Source: Haloplanus sp. (GTDB lineage Archaea; Halobacteriota; Halobacteria; Halobacteriales; Haloferacaceae). From it: a stretch of DNA of 44,022 bases. This document shows, one piece after another, positions 1-7,215 of this stretch. Below the pieces are notes generated by a model. That model had not been told where the DNA came from and made no database searches. It saw only the letters and a program-made list of their open reading frames with translations. A program made the translations under genes and the position numbers. Positions within the stretch are counted from its first letter, which is position 1, and every line of letters begins with the position of its first letter. Where the stretch lies: contig NZ_JAQCNJ010000023.1 of NCBI RefSeq assembly GCF_028275055.1, positions 1-44,022 of the forward strand. Reading direction: 5' to 3'.

Positions 1-1701
1 GATCGTGCCGTCGTCACCGACACCGATCGGGCCGTCCGTTCTGACCGCACCGACGATATCCACATCCCTCAGTACCGGAATCGAGCCGTCGGCGTCGACA
101 TCTCCTTGGACGACCGTCCCCGATTCGATCCGGATGTCGCCGCCACCGGTGGTCGTCACGTCGCCGCCGATGTCCGATCGCTCGATACCATCGTCGTCCC
201 CTGCGCCCCCGATGTCGCCGCTTGCGGTGACCGACCTGCCCACGGTGGCGTTTTTGACCGTCGGGACTCCCCCGTCGGCGTTGATTCTCCCGGCGACGGT
301 CGAGTCGGTGATGCGAACGTCGCCACCGTCGGTCGTGGCCACGCTACCGCCGACGTCGGACCGCTCGATACCGGCGTCGTCGGCCGCGGTCCCGATGTCG
401 CCTACCGCCGACACCGACCCGCCGATCACGGCGTCTTTCACCGACGGAACTGCGCCGTCGGCGTCGACATCGCCCGCGACGGTGCTTTCGGGGGCGATCC
501 GGATATCGCCGCCATCAGTCGTTGTCACGTCACCGCCGATGTCGGCGTTTCTGACGCCGGTATCGTCGCCACCAGCACCTCCGATGTCGCCGCTCGCGGT
601 GACCGATCCGCCCACCTCGGAGCTATCGATCCGGGGGATCGGCACGCCCGCATCGACGGTGCCACAGACCGCGCTGTTCTCGATCCGGAACGCCCCGTCG
701 GCGCCGTTCTCGGTGAGGTCGCCGACGATGACCGCATCCGCGAGTTCGCCGACCCCCTCGGCCGTCACGTCGCCCGCAATCGCCGAGTCGGTCAGTTCGA
801 GGGTGCGGCCGGTGTCGACATCGCCGACGACCGCGGCCCCGTCGGTCAGTGTGACGCCGCCCGGTATCGACGCCACGTCGTCGCCGTCCGTCTCGCCGAT
901 CCGTGCCGCGCCACTGAGGTCGAGGCTCCACGGATCGTCCGGCATCGCCTCGATATCATCCGCTTCCAAGCCGGGACCCAACACCTCGTCGGTTCCGAGG
1001 TCGATCCCCGAGATACCGTTGAGTTCGTCTCTGATCGCCGCCCGGGAGGTCGAAAAGCCGATATCGCCCTTGTCCGGGAGCGTGTCGTCGTCGAAGGCGA
1101 GGCGGTCACGGACCGGTGTCGCCGCCTCGGCGGTGACAGATGCCCCGACTGCTCCCTCGAACGGACAGGCGAGTGACAACGGCGCCTGCGGGCAGTCGTA
1201 GTCCAAGGTGATCGTTCTGTCCGACTCGGTCCGCACAGAGACGGACCCCCCCCCGGCGTCGACGCCGAACGAGAGGGCCGTCGTGTCCGTGCCCGAAAAC
1301 CCCGCGACGGTGACCGTCGCCGTCACGTACTCGCCGACCGGAACGGTGCCGGACGCGAGGGTTAGCGTGGTCTCGTCCGTCTCGAACGTCGTCGTCCCGT
1401 CGGCCTCGCCCAACCGCGCGGAGAGGTCGTCGACCATGCCCGCGCCGGTGGAAAAGTCGACGGTCAACCGCTCGAGCGGTTGTGGCGTCCGGTTTCGGAT
1501 CGTCACCTCGATGTCGTCGGCCTCGCAGTCGACCGACACCGCATCCTCAAACTCGATGGTCAGGTAGGCGTCGCCGTCACCGACGACGCTCGCGCCCACC
1601 TGTCGGGGCGCTTCCTGGGTCGTCACCGCACCAGAACCCAACAGTAGACTTCCGCCGACGGACGCTGTGCCGAGCAGCGACAACAGGGTCCGGCGCTTCA
1701 C
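1..1701 (-). CDS. Tat-leader surface protein with 61-residue repeats (3' end beyond window)
   Basis: The minus strand is open from a GTG at 1701 to the left edge, giving at least 567 codons. The N-terminus begins MKRRTLLSLLG and then has GSGAVTT, A-x-R-x-V and DAYLTIE, the same layout as the three DUF1102/TasA-like proteins across the divergent promoter. After about 200 residues of beta-rich domain comes an Asp/Gly/Thr-rich region of repeats of the type IGGDVTTT-GGDIRI-STVAGDVDADG-IP, with a period near 61 residues, predicted to form a beta-solenoid. It lies downstream of the DUF7344-like regulator gene (53 bp gap) and is probably co-transcribed with it. I infer an exported surface or adhesin-type protein of the filament locus. 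GTG was chosen because it gives the KRR leader directly. The long plus-strand frames here are shadows. The C-terminus is not visible. Confidence 0.8.
   Translation of the reverse strand, partial: MKRRTLLSLLGTASVGGSLLLGSGAVTTQEAPRQVGASVVGDGDAYLTIEFEDAVSVDCEADDIEVTIRNRTPQPLERLTVDFSTGAGMVDDLSARLGEADGTTTFETDETTLTLASGTVPVGEYVTATVTVAGFSGTDTTALSFGVDAGGGSVSVRTESDRTITLDYDCPQAPLSLACPFEGAVGASVTAEAATPVRDRLAFDDDTLPDKGDIGFSTSRAAIRDELNGISGIDLGTDEVLGPGLEADDIEAMPDDPWSLDLSGAARIGETDGDDVASIPGGVTLTDGAAVVGDVDTGRTLELTDSAIAGDVTAEGVGELADAVIVGDLTENGADGAFRIENSAVCGTVDAGVPIPRIDSSEVGGSVTASGDIGGAGGDDTGVRNADIGGDVTTTDGGDIRIAPESTVAGDVDADGAVPSVKDAVIGGSVSAVGDIGTAADDAGIERSDVGGSVATTDGGDVRITDSTVAGRINADGGVPTVKNATVGRSVTASGDIGGAGDDDGIERSDIGGDVTTTGGGDIRIESGTVVQGDVDADGSIPVLRDVDIVGAVRTDGPIGVGDDGTI
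100..650 (-). repeat. Tandem coding repeats, period 183-186 bp
   Basis: The block reading gccga-tg/cg-tcgga on the plus strand recurs at about 166, 349 and 535, a spacing of 183 and then 186 bp, equal to 61-62 codons. Each unit encodes IERSDIGG, TTDGGDIRI, GDVDADG and VPTVK-type segments, with degenerate flanking copies. Copies differ at many third positions, so the array is old rather than a recent expansion. Confidence 0.75.
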
Positions 1702-1754
1702 GTCGGTTCACCCCCATCCCGTTCGCGGGTGCCCTGTCCGGTAGCCTGCCCCCG

Positions 1755-2291
1755 TCATTTACCGACCTCCGGTGGTTGGCCGTCGCCACCCAGACGCATC
1801 CCCCGGTTGTAGTAGGTGTGGACAAGCGACAGCATCGCGATGGCGGTCACGGTGAAGATACCGGTGCCGACATCGGTCACCGACGTGAGCAACGGTAGCC
1901 CCAGCGCTTCTCCGAGCGTCACGCCGCCGGCAAGAACCCCGACCCCGAGATAGTAGAGGCTCCACGGCACGCCGCCCCCCTCGACGATCTCCAGGTAGAC
2001 GTCGACATCGTTGGCCTCCTCCGTGAGTTCCACCTCGCCCGCCCGCTGGTCGAAGACCACCAGATCCAACTTCTCCATCTTCGGGAGATGGAACTGTTGG
2101 AGCGACGTGTAGACGTTCTTTCGTGCGTCCGCGTCGACGGCCGTGACATCGATCTCGTTCTCCCACGCGGCCACGTGCTCGGCGAGCGTCCCGAGCGCTG
2201 CCTTTGCCCCGTTTCGCCGTAGGTAGTGGATAACGAACCGCCGTCGACGGTTGCTCAGTACCTCGTAGACATCGTCCCGTGCTAGGCTCAT
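1755..2291 (-). CDS. DUF7344-type winged-helix membrane regulator
   Basis: A 178-residue protein starting MSLARDDVYEVLSNRRRRFVIHYL. The first ~110 residues match the haloarchaeal DUF7344 winged-helix pattern: N-terminal helix, NRRRRxVIHYL, a recognition region (KNVYTSLQQFHLPKMEKLDLV) and a beta-wing (VVFDQRAGEVELT). Two membrane segments follow, around residues 108-128 and 138-158. It sits at the head of the minus-strand operon and faces the TasA-like genes across a 261 bp intergenic region containing inverted repeats, so it is a candidate local regulator acting from the membrane. The family assignment is by pattern from memory and DNA binding is inferred. Confidence 0.75.
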   Translation of the reverse strand: MSLARDDVYEVLSNRRRRFVIHYLRRNGAKAALGTLAEHVAAWENEIDVTAVDADARKNVYTSLQQFHLPKMEKLDLVVFDQRAGEVELTEEANDVDVYLEIVEGGGVPWSLYYLGVGVLAGGVTLGEALGLPLLTSVTDVGTGIFTVTAIAMLSLVHTYYNRGMRLGGDGQPPEVGK

Positions 2292-2434
2292 TGGCCCGAC
2301 GACTCCCCCGTAAGTCGCATCACGTTAATTCCGTAATACTGTGTGCCTAATAAGTAAACGGTAACAACGGGCTTTTCTATGTGGCTTAGACCGGCCTCAA
2401 CAAGGTTTTGACACCCTGAAATGGGCCATTTACG

Positions 2435-2490
2435 CCGGTCAATCGGGCTTTGAACCGGGTCGCAGAGTCGTTGCACCGGTTCAATCGGCC
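2435..2490. promoter_or_regulatory. Inverted/direct repeat in the divergent intergenic region
   Basis: TTGAACCGG (2450-2458) and CCGGTTCAA (2476-2484) form a perfect 9 bp inverted repeat with a 17 bp spacer. The flanks also repeat directly: CCGGTCAATCGGGC at about 2435 resembles CCGGTTCAATCGGCC at 2476. It lies upstream of the TATA element of the first TasA-like gene, so it is a plausible operator. The cognate regulator is unknown; the adjacent DUF7344 protein is the obvious candidate. Confidence 0.45.
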
Positions 2491-2510
2491 TACAACAATG
2501 GGGATGGGGG

Positions 2511-2517
2511 TATATGG
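2511..2517 (+). promoter_or_regulatory. TATA element of the first TasA-like gene
   Basis: TATATGG lies 42 bp upstream of the ATG at 2553. Transcription would then start near 2538, giving a leader of roughly 15 nt. Confidence 0.5.
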
Positions 2518-2552
2518 ATAGAATGTGCTCCGAACGGGGGCACGAAGCAACC

Positions 2553-3194
2553 ATGGAACGACGAAAGTTCATCGCGGCGGTGGGATCGGTCGCTGCTGGG
2601 GGGGCAGCGGCGGTCGGCACCGGCGCGTTCACGAACGTGGAAGCCAGCCGGGAAGTCGACGTCGAAGTGGCGGGCGACTCCCAGGCGTATCTCGCCCTCA
2701 GGGTGGCGGCGGACGACGGCACCCGTGGTGCGAACTCGGAGGCCTACGTCGACGACTCCGGGGACGAAGTCTCGTTCGACTTCAGCGGCTCCAACTCCAA
2801 CGTCGACGGCAACGGGTTCAACCCGCGGGCGATCACGCGCATCAACAACATCCTCGAGGTGGCGAACCAGGGAACCCAGTCGGCGTTTCTCAGCGTCGAC
2901 CTCGCCGGGCTGGACCTGTCGGACGGTTCGGGCAATCAGGCGTACGTGGCGCTCGAAGTTGCGGACGGGTTCGACGGGAGCGTCCTCAACGACAACGTTG
3001 CCTTCGACAGCGACACCCCTGGTTCGAACGTCGGCGGCGTCGTTCCGGACCCGACCGCCGACGGGCCGCACGAACTCGGCCAAGGCGACTCCGTCGTTCT
3101 CAACCTCGTCGTCGACACGACCGACTTCCAGAACAGCGACGTCTCCACCAGCGGAGATGTGACGTTCATCGCCGACCAGACCGACTCGCTCTGA
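2553..3194 (+). CDS. DUF1102/TasA-like Tat-leader surface protein, paralogue 1
   Basis: A 213-residue protein beginning MERRKFIAAVGSVAAGG, with a twin-arginine motif (RRKFIA) and an Ala/Gly hydrophobic segment ending near GTGAFTNVEA. The mature part is acidic and Asn/Asp-rich with alternating beta patterns, and ends FIADQTDSL. The signature GTGAFT-x(5-7)-R-x-V-x-V-x-VA-x-D-x-A-L is shared with the genes at 3383 and 4132 and loosely with the minus-strand gene at 1701. Proteins of this kind (DUF1102; TasA/CalY/camelysin-like) occur in haloarchaea beside a signal peptidase I, as here. I infer a secreted filament or matrix subunit. The ATG at 2553 was preferred to the upstream ATG at 2514 because it places RR at residues 3-4. 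Confidence 0.8.
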   Translation: MERRKFIAAVGSVAAGGAAAVGTGAFTNVEASREVDVEVAGDSQAYLALRVAADDGTRGANSEAYVDDSGDEVSFDFSGSNSNVDGNGFNPRAITRINNILEVANQGTQSAFLSVDLAGLDLSDGSGNQAYVALEVADGFDGSVLNDNVAFDSDTPGSNVGGVVPDPTADGPHELGQGDSVVLNLVVDTTDFQNSDVSTSGDVTFIADQTDSL

Positions 3195-3318
3195 TGCTAC
3201 GTAGCACGACCCGAAGCCACGCGACGCTCGCGACCGACGACACGCGCAGGAGCGATGTGACGAGGCCGATTCGGACGGCCCGTCCGGAGAATCGGTCGAC
3301 ACACAGCAGTCTGCCGTC

Positions 3319-3372
3319 ACCCACTCGGAGCACGGCGGTTCGACTCCGCCGGTGGGTTTCGCCCGAAAGGGC
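3319..3372 (+). other. tRNA-like folded element upstream of paralogue 2
   Basis: GGCGG-TTCGACT-CCGCC (3334-3350) is a 5 bp stem with a 7-nt loop, like a tRNA T-arm. It is followed by GGTGGGT (3351-3357), which pairs with ACCCACT (3319-3325; 6 Watson-Crick pairs plus one wobble), stacking an acceptor-like helix on the arm. A second hairpin GCCC-GAAA-GGGC (3361-3372) ends 10 nt before the ATG at 3383. The same architecture precedes the next gene. There is no full tRNA: the D and anticodon arms are replaced by about 8 nt. Confidence 0.6.
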
Positions 3373-3382
3373 AGGACTACCA

Positions 3383-4021
3383 ATGCAACGACGAAAGTTC
3401 ATTGCTGGGTTGGGATCGCTCGCCGCCGCCGGGGCGGCCACTATCGGTACGGGCGCGTTCACGAGTGTCGACGCGGACCGGTCGGTTGCTGTTGAGGTGG
3501 CATCCGACTCCGGTGCCTTCCTCGCACTCGAACGCGACACGAGGGGCGGTAACGCGACCGCAAACGCGAACGATTACGTTGATATCAACGGGGGCCAGGT
3601 CAGCCTCGACATCACCAACACCGACGCTCCCGGTAACGGGCAGGGGCTCAACGACAACGCGACGACGGTGATCGACGACATTCTCCAGATCACCAATCAG
3701 GGAACGCAGGCTGTCTACGTCGGGTACACGCACCCCGCCAGCCCTGCTCCCGGGAACTTCGCGCTCTTCCACGAGGATTCGGCTTTCGACGGCCAGGGGT
3801 CCCAGTACGACCCCGCCAGCGACAACTTCAACAACGGCGGCCAACTGAACATCGACACCGCTCAGGACGAGAACGGCGACGGCGAACCGGACCTCGTCCA
3901 GCTCGAGCCGGGTGAGACGCTGAAACACGTCGGTGTGTTCTTCTTCGGCGAACCCGACGCCACCGAGATTTCGGCCGATCCGGTGACGTTCACGGCCGTG
4001 GCGAGCTTCGACGACCTCTAA
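3383..4021 (+). CDS. DUF1102/TasA-like Tat-leader surface protein, paralogue 2
   Basis: A 212-residue protein beginning MQRRKFIAGLGSLAAAGAA, with Tat motif RRKFIA at residues 3-8, GTGAFTSVDADRSVAVEVA and then an Asn-rich beta-rich domain ending TFTAVASFDDL. It has the same layout as paralogue 1; a shared segment is NQGTQ (VANQGTQ in paralogue 1, ITNQGTQ here). It follows paralogue 1 by 188 bp, most of it unrecognisable except for the folded element just before the start. The ATG at 3383 matches the leader of both paralogues. Role inferred as for paralogue 1: an exported subunit, probably matured by the signal peptidase at 7216 or exported by Tat. Orthologue-level function is unknown. Confidence 0.8.
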   Translation: MQRRKFIAGLGSLAAAGAATIGTGAFTSVDADRSVAVEVASDSGAFLALERDTRGGNATANANDYVDINGGQVSLDITNTDAPGNGQGLNDNATTVIDDILQITNQGTQAVYVGYTHPASPAPGNFALFHEDSAFDGQGSQYDPASDNFNNGGQLNIDTAQDENGDGEPDLVQLEPGETLKHVGVFFFGEPDATEISADPVTFTAVASFDDL

Positions 4022-4038
4022 GCAGGACGTCGGATTTC

Positions 4039-4122
4039 ACCCACGCTGGCACGCGGCGACTCCCATTTTTTGGGTCGCGGTGAGGCGGTTCGACTCCGCC
4101 GGTGGGTTTCGCCCTTGTGGGC
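4039..4122 (+). other. tRNA-like folded element and T6 tract upstream of paralogue 3
   Basis: The T-arm-like hairpin GGCGG-TTCGACT-CCGCC (4084-4100) and GGTGGGT (4101-4107) are identical to the copy at 3334-3357. ACCCAC (4039-4044) can again close the acceptor-like helix. The insert holds another hairpin, GCGAC...GTCGC, with a T6 tract (4066-4071) in its loop, which could terminate transcription from paralogue 2. The last hairpin, GCCC-TTGT-GGGC (4111-4122), keeps the stem of the first copy but changes its loop, and ends 9 nt before the ATG at 4132. Confidence 0.6.
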
Positions 4123-4131
4123 GGCCGGACG

Positions 4132-4656
4132 ATGAATCGACGACAGCTTGTCACTACGATGGGTGTATTGGGCGGTGGCGGCGCGGTGACCACCGGAACA
4201 GGAGCGTTCACGAGTGTAACGGCCGACCGGGACGTGTCGGTGGCAGTCGCGGACGACACGGACGCGTTTCTGCGCATCGAACAGGTGCCCGGCAGCCCGA
4301 ACAGCCAGCAGCACGTCACACAGACCGACGGCGAGCTTGCCATCGACGTGTCCGGATCGGGCAACGGCGGCTCCGGCGTCAATATCGACGGCGTGACCGT
4401 GTTCCGGGACCTGTTTCAGGTCGGCAATCAGGGGACACAGGCGGTCGACGTCCAGGTGACGCCGTTGTCGCTCGTCGAGGCCAGCGGCGCGAACACGACG
4501 CTGGTCGTTCTCGTCGTGCCACAGACGGACTTCCCGAAGGTCAGAGTCGACACCGGAGAGACAGAACGATACGACATGGTCGTTGCGGCGACCGACGACG
4601 CGGTCGATGCCACCAAACTGAGCGATACGATCAGCGTCGTCGCGGAAGCGCCCTGA
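4132..4656 (+). CDS. DUF1102/TasA-like Tat-leader surface protein, paralogue 3
   Basis: A 174-residue protein beginning MNRRQLVTTMGVLGGGGA, with twin arginines at 3-4, GTGAFTSVTADRDVSVAVA, then DAFLRIE and a beta-rich domain that includes QVGNQGTQAVDVQVTP (compare NQGTQ in paralogues 1 and 2). It is the shortest of the three and less acidic. The twin-arginine motif RRQLV is acceptable for Tat. It is the last of the tandem paralogues and is followed by about 940 bp without a recognisable gene. Inferred exported subunit; three unequal paralogues might be major, minor and capping components, which cannot be told from sequence. Confidence 0.78.
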   Translation: MNRRQLVTTMGVLGGGGAVTTGTGAFTSVTADRDVSVAVADDTDAFLRIEQVPGSPNSQQHVTQTDGELAIDVSGSGNGGSGVNIDGVTVFRDLFQVGNQGTQAVDVQVTPLSLVEASGANTTLVVLVVPQTDFPKVRVDTGETERYDMVVAATDDAVDATKLSDTISVVAEAP

Positions 4657-5600
4657 CGTCACACCCGACATCACGCCACGGGACCCTCCGATCGGACCGG
4701 GACGGGACGGGACGGTCCGACCCGACAACGGTGGTGGACGGGCAGAGGGCGTGGCGGTGAACGAGTCGCCCGTGAACGGGTCTTCGGTTACTTTTGTGTC
4801 GCTTGCACGACCCGCGAAACGACGTTCTTCGACGGTCGCCCCGACGATTCCCGAGTTCTTTCTGCGGGTGAACCGGCCGGTGTGACGAGACGACCTTCCT
4901 CCGGCGCGATCCGACCCCGACCCACGACGGTCCGACTCGGACGGCGTGTCGCCCACGAGGCCCTGACCCATACACGAGGCGGACGCTTCGAGACGGGCTT
5001 TGCTGCAGTCGGAAGCTAGCGGCGCGACCCGATCCGGAACCGCACGGCACGAGCGACGGCTATGACCCGGCCTCGTTCGGTCGCGTGACCACGCCGCCTC
5101 ACCCGCCGGTTTCGCCGGTCCACGCGGTTGCGAGCGCGTCGGTCCGGCCCGACCGACGGTGTACTGCCTTTTGAACCTGCTGTCGACGCGGTAGACGAGG
5201 GGTCGAGTTCGATCCGGTCGGGGTCGACCGTGTCGGTGTGGTGGACGCAAACGACCACACGGACACGTTCCGGATCGCTGACATCGGTGTCGCACTCGAC
5301 GTTGAACGACGGTTACGGGGAATCGCCCCCGAACAGTCGGCCGATCCGGCCACGTCGTCACGGCGAGCGGAACGGCGATGCAGAGCGCCGGACCGACACC
5401 GCCTGGTCCGCCGTCGTCTCCGGTCGGTGGCGCGGTCACTGCCGATGAGCGGATCGGATTCGACCGACCGGACCGGCGGTCAGACACAAAGGCAACACGG
5501 GCGACCCGTCGGCGCATACCGGAGTTCGGCGATTATCAATTCGGGGAAAAGACCCCATACTAAAGTGATGCGCTTGCTTACGCCTGACTCTGACCGCTTA
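4657..5600. other. Gene-poor stretch
   Basis: Open frames occur on both strands but all are Arg/Ser/Thr/Pro-rich, with no domain or leader, as expected for frame shadows in GC-rich DNA. A short GGGAC pentamer run lies near 4699. A possible TATA-like catactaaag near 5556 precedes the next gene. I see no RNA gene or insertion sequence. Confidence 0.5.
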
Positions 5601-7148
5601 ATGAACCGAGGCATCGTCCGTCTCGTGGTCGTCGTGGCGGCGTTGTCCGCCGCGACACTCGCCATCGGAACCGGTGGGTCCATCCTGTCGGGACCGACCG
5701 ACCCCGTCTCCGAGGACGTGACCCTCTCCCCGGCGTCGGGGCCGAACGGCGACTACGCCTACCTCGCCGACGGCGAACTCGTTGTCGACCTCACGCCGGC
5801 CAATCCGACCCTCGACGGCGATGGGCCGAGCGACGACGGCGTCACGACGCTCGACGACGTGTTCGTGATCCACTACGGTGGCGACCGGTTCGCTCGGGTC
5901 TGGCTCACCCACGATTCGGAGTCGGTCGGTTTCCGGGCCGACGGCGACCCCATCCAGTCGGAGGCAAACGCCGTTTTCCTGCCGGCGAACGAGTCGGCGA
6001 GTGTCGGGCTACGGATCAACACCACCGGAACCACCGACGGGTTGGTCGAGGACATAACCGTTCACGCGAGGGTGGCCGATCCCGAAGACGTCGGCGGGAC
6101 GTCCACCGCTGATCCGGACGCGGACTCTGACTCGAACTCGAACTCGAACTCGAACACAGGCGCGAACCCGGACAGGGCATCCGACGGCTCGGACGACGAC
6201 GAGCGTTCGATCCGGTCGTTCTCGCCGAACGCCTCGACCCGGACGTTCATCGTGACGAACGCCCCACTCGGCGCGCCGGTTGCGCTGGACACGGACCGGC
6301 TCGTGCTCGACGGCACCGGGACGCGGACGCTCACGCTCGACGAACTGGTGGTGACGGGCGACGCCACCGCGATGTCCGTGGACCTCCGGGTGATCGACGA
6401 ACCGGAAACGGTGGACGCCGGTCCCGGGGTCACCCCGCTCGGCGCGCTGGAATCGGACGACGACGGCGCAGTGACCGAGGCGACGTTCCGGTTCAGCGTC
6501 GCTCCGGGGTATCTGGACGACCACGGAACGACGTTCGACAGCCTCGTCGTCCGCCACACCGACGGGACGGAGTGGCGCACGCTCGACATCGCGGCGGGTG
6601 GCACGCGGGATGGCCGGACGGTGTTCGAGGTCGAGGCCCCCCGCTCCTCGGCGCTCGTCGTCGGCGCCCGCACTCCGGCGCTCCGCGTCGTTGAGGCCGG
6701 GATAGACCGGACGACCGCGGCCCCCGGCGAGTCGGCGTCGGTCACGGCGTCGGTGCGAAACGACGGCCGAGCGGCGGGGGAGCGAACGGTGTCTCTGACC
6801 GTCGATGGCGACCGTGTGGCGACCCGTACGGTCACGCTCTCCCCCGGCGAAACGGCGACGATCCGGTTCGACGTCTCCACGGACGCGCCGGGCCGGTACG
6901 TCGTCGGCGTGGACGGAACCGACGCGGGAACGCTCGTGGTCGAGGCCGGTCCGTCGACGGCGACGCCGGCCGACACCCCGGTGTCCACGGCCCGACCGAC
7001 CGACGACACCACGCCACCGACACGGACCTCCGACCCGGTCGGCGAGGCCGGAGGGTTTCCGTTCCCGGTGATCGTCGGCCTCGTAGGCCTCCTTGTCGCG
7101 TTGTTCGTGGTGTTGCTGGTGGCCAGACGGCGCGACGGCGGCGACTGA
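5601..7148 (+). CDS. Membrane-anchored surface protein with PGF-pre-PGF/CARDB-like domains
   Basis: A 515-residue protein. Residues 1-30 (MNRGIVRLVVVVAALSAATLAIG) form a signal peptide or anchor. Residues ~35-155 are a beta-rich domain resembling the TasA-like paralogues (AYLADGELVVDLTPANP, then LDDVFVIHYGGD). A Ser/Asn/Asp linker with SNSNSNSN sits near 175-180. Residues ~205-360 contain a PGF-pre-PGF-like segment (TFRFSVAPGYLDDHG, then VVRHTDGTEW). Residues ~365-455 resemble a CARDB/Ig domain (ASVRNDGRAAGERTVSLTVDG). A Thr/Pro-rich stalk and one C-terminal transmembrane helix (PFPVIVGLVGLLVALFVVLL) ending RRRDGGD complete it. It precedes the signal peptidase gene and is likely the cell-surface anchor or a minor component of the same system. 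The ATG at 5601 begins directly at the hydrophobic leader. Confidence 0.75.
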   Translation: MNRGIVRLVVVVAALSAATLAIGTGGSILSGPTDPVSEDVTLSPASGPNGDYAYLADGELVVDLTPANPTLDGDGPSDDGVTTLDDVFVIHYGGDRFARVWLTHDSESVGFRADGDPIQSEANAVFLPANESASVGLRINTTGTTDGLVEDITVHARVADPEDVGGTSTADPDADSDSNSNSNSNTGANPDRASDGSDDDERSIRSFSPNASTRTFIVTNAPLGAPVALDTDRLVLDGTGTRTLTLDELVVTGDATAMSVDLRVIDEPETVDAGPGVTPLGALESDDDGAVTEATFRFSVAPGYLDDHGTTFDSLVVRHTDGTEWRTLDIAAGGTRDGRTVFEVEAPRSSALVVGARTPALRVVEAGIDRTTAAPGESASVTASVRNDGRAAGERTVSLTVDGDRVATRTVTLSPGETATIRFDVSTDAPGRYVVGVDGTDAGTLVVEAGPSTATPADTPVSTARPTDDTTPPTRTSDPVGEAGGFPFPVIVGLVGLLVALFVVLLVARRRDGGD

Positions 7149-7172
7149 TCCCCGTGGGACCGACCGATGCCG

Positions 7173-7184
7173 GGGTGGTTTTTT
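7173..7184 (+). terminator. Oligo-T terminator
   Basis: GGGGTGG followed by TTTTTT (7179-7184), 30 bp after the stop of the preceding gene and 32 bp before the signal peptidase ATG, fits an archaeal T-rich terminator. Confidence 0.45.
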
Positions 7185-7215
7185 GTCGATCGGGTGCCAC
7201 AGTTCGATACGTCGA

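Noticed and set aside
5-1201. Long plus-strand frames of ~400 and ~360 codons at the left end
   Set aside because: They are Ser/Thr/Pro- or Arg/Asp-rich and antisense to the repeat protein, whose leader, domain and codon pattern are convincing on the minus strand.
3319-4122. Complete tRNA genes at the GGTTCGACTCC elements
   Set aside because: Only a T-arm and an acceptor-like helix can be formed; no anticodon arm with a plausible anticodon and no D-arm.
4018-5517. Minus-strand frame of 499 codons
   Set aside because: Arg/Ser/Pro-rich without leader or domain, overlapping a real gene in antisense.
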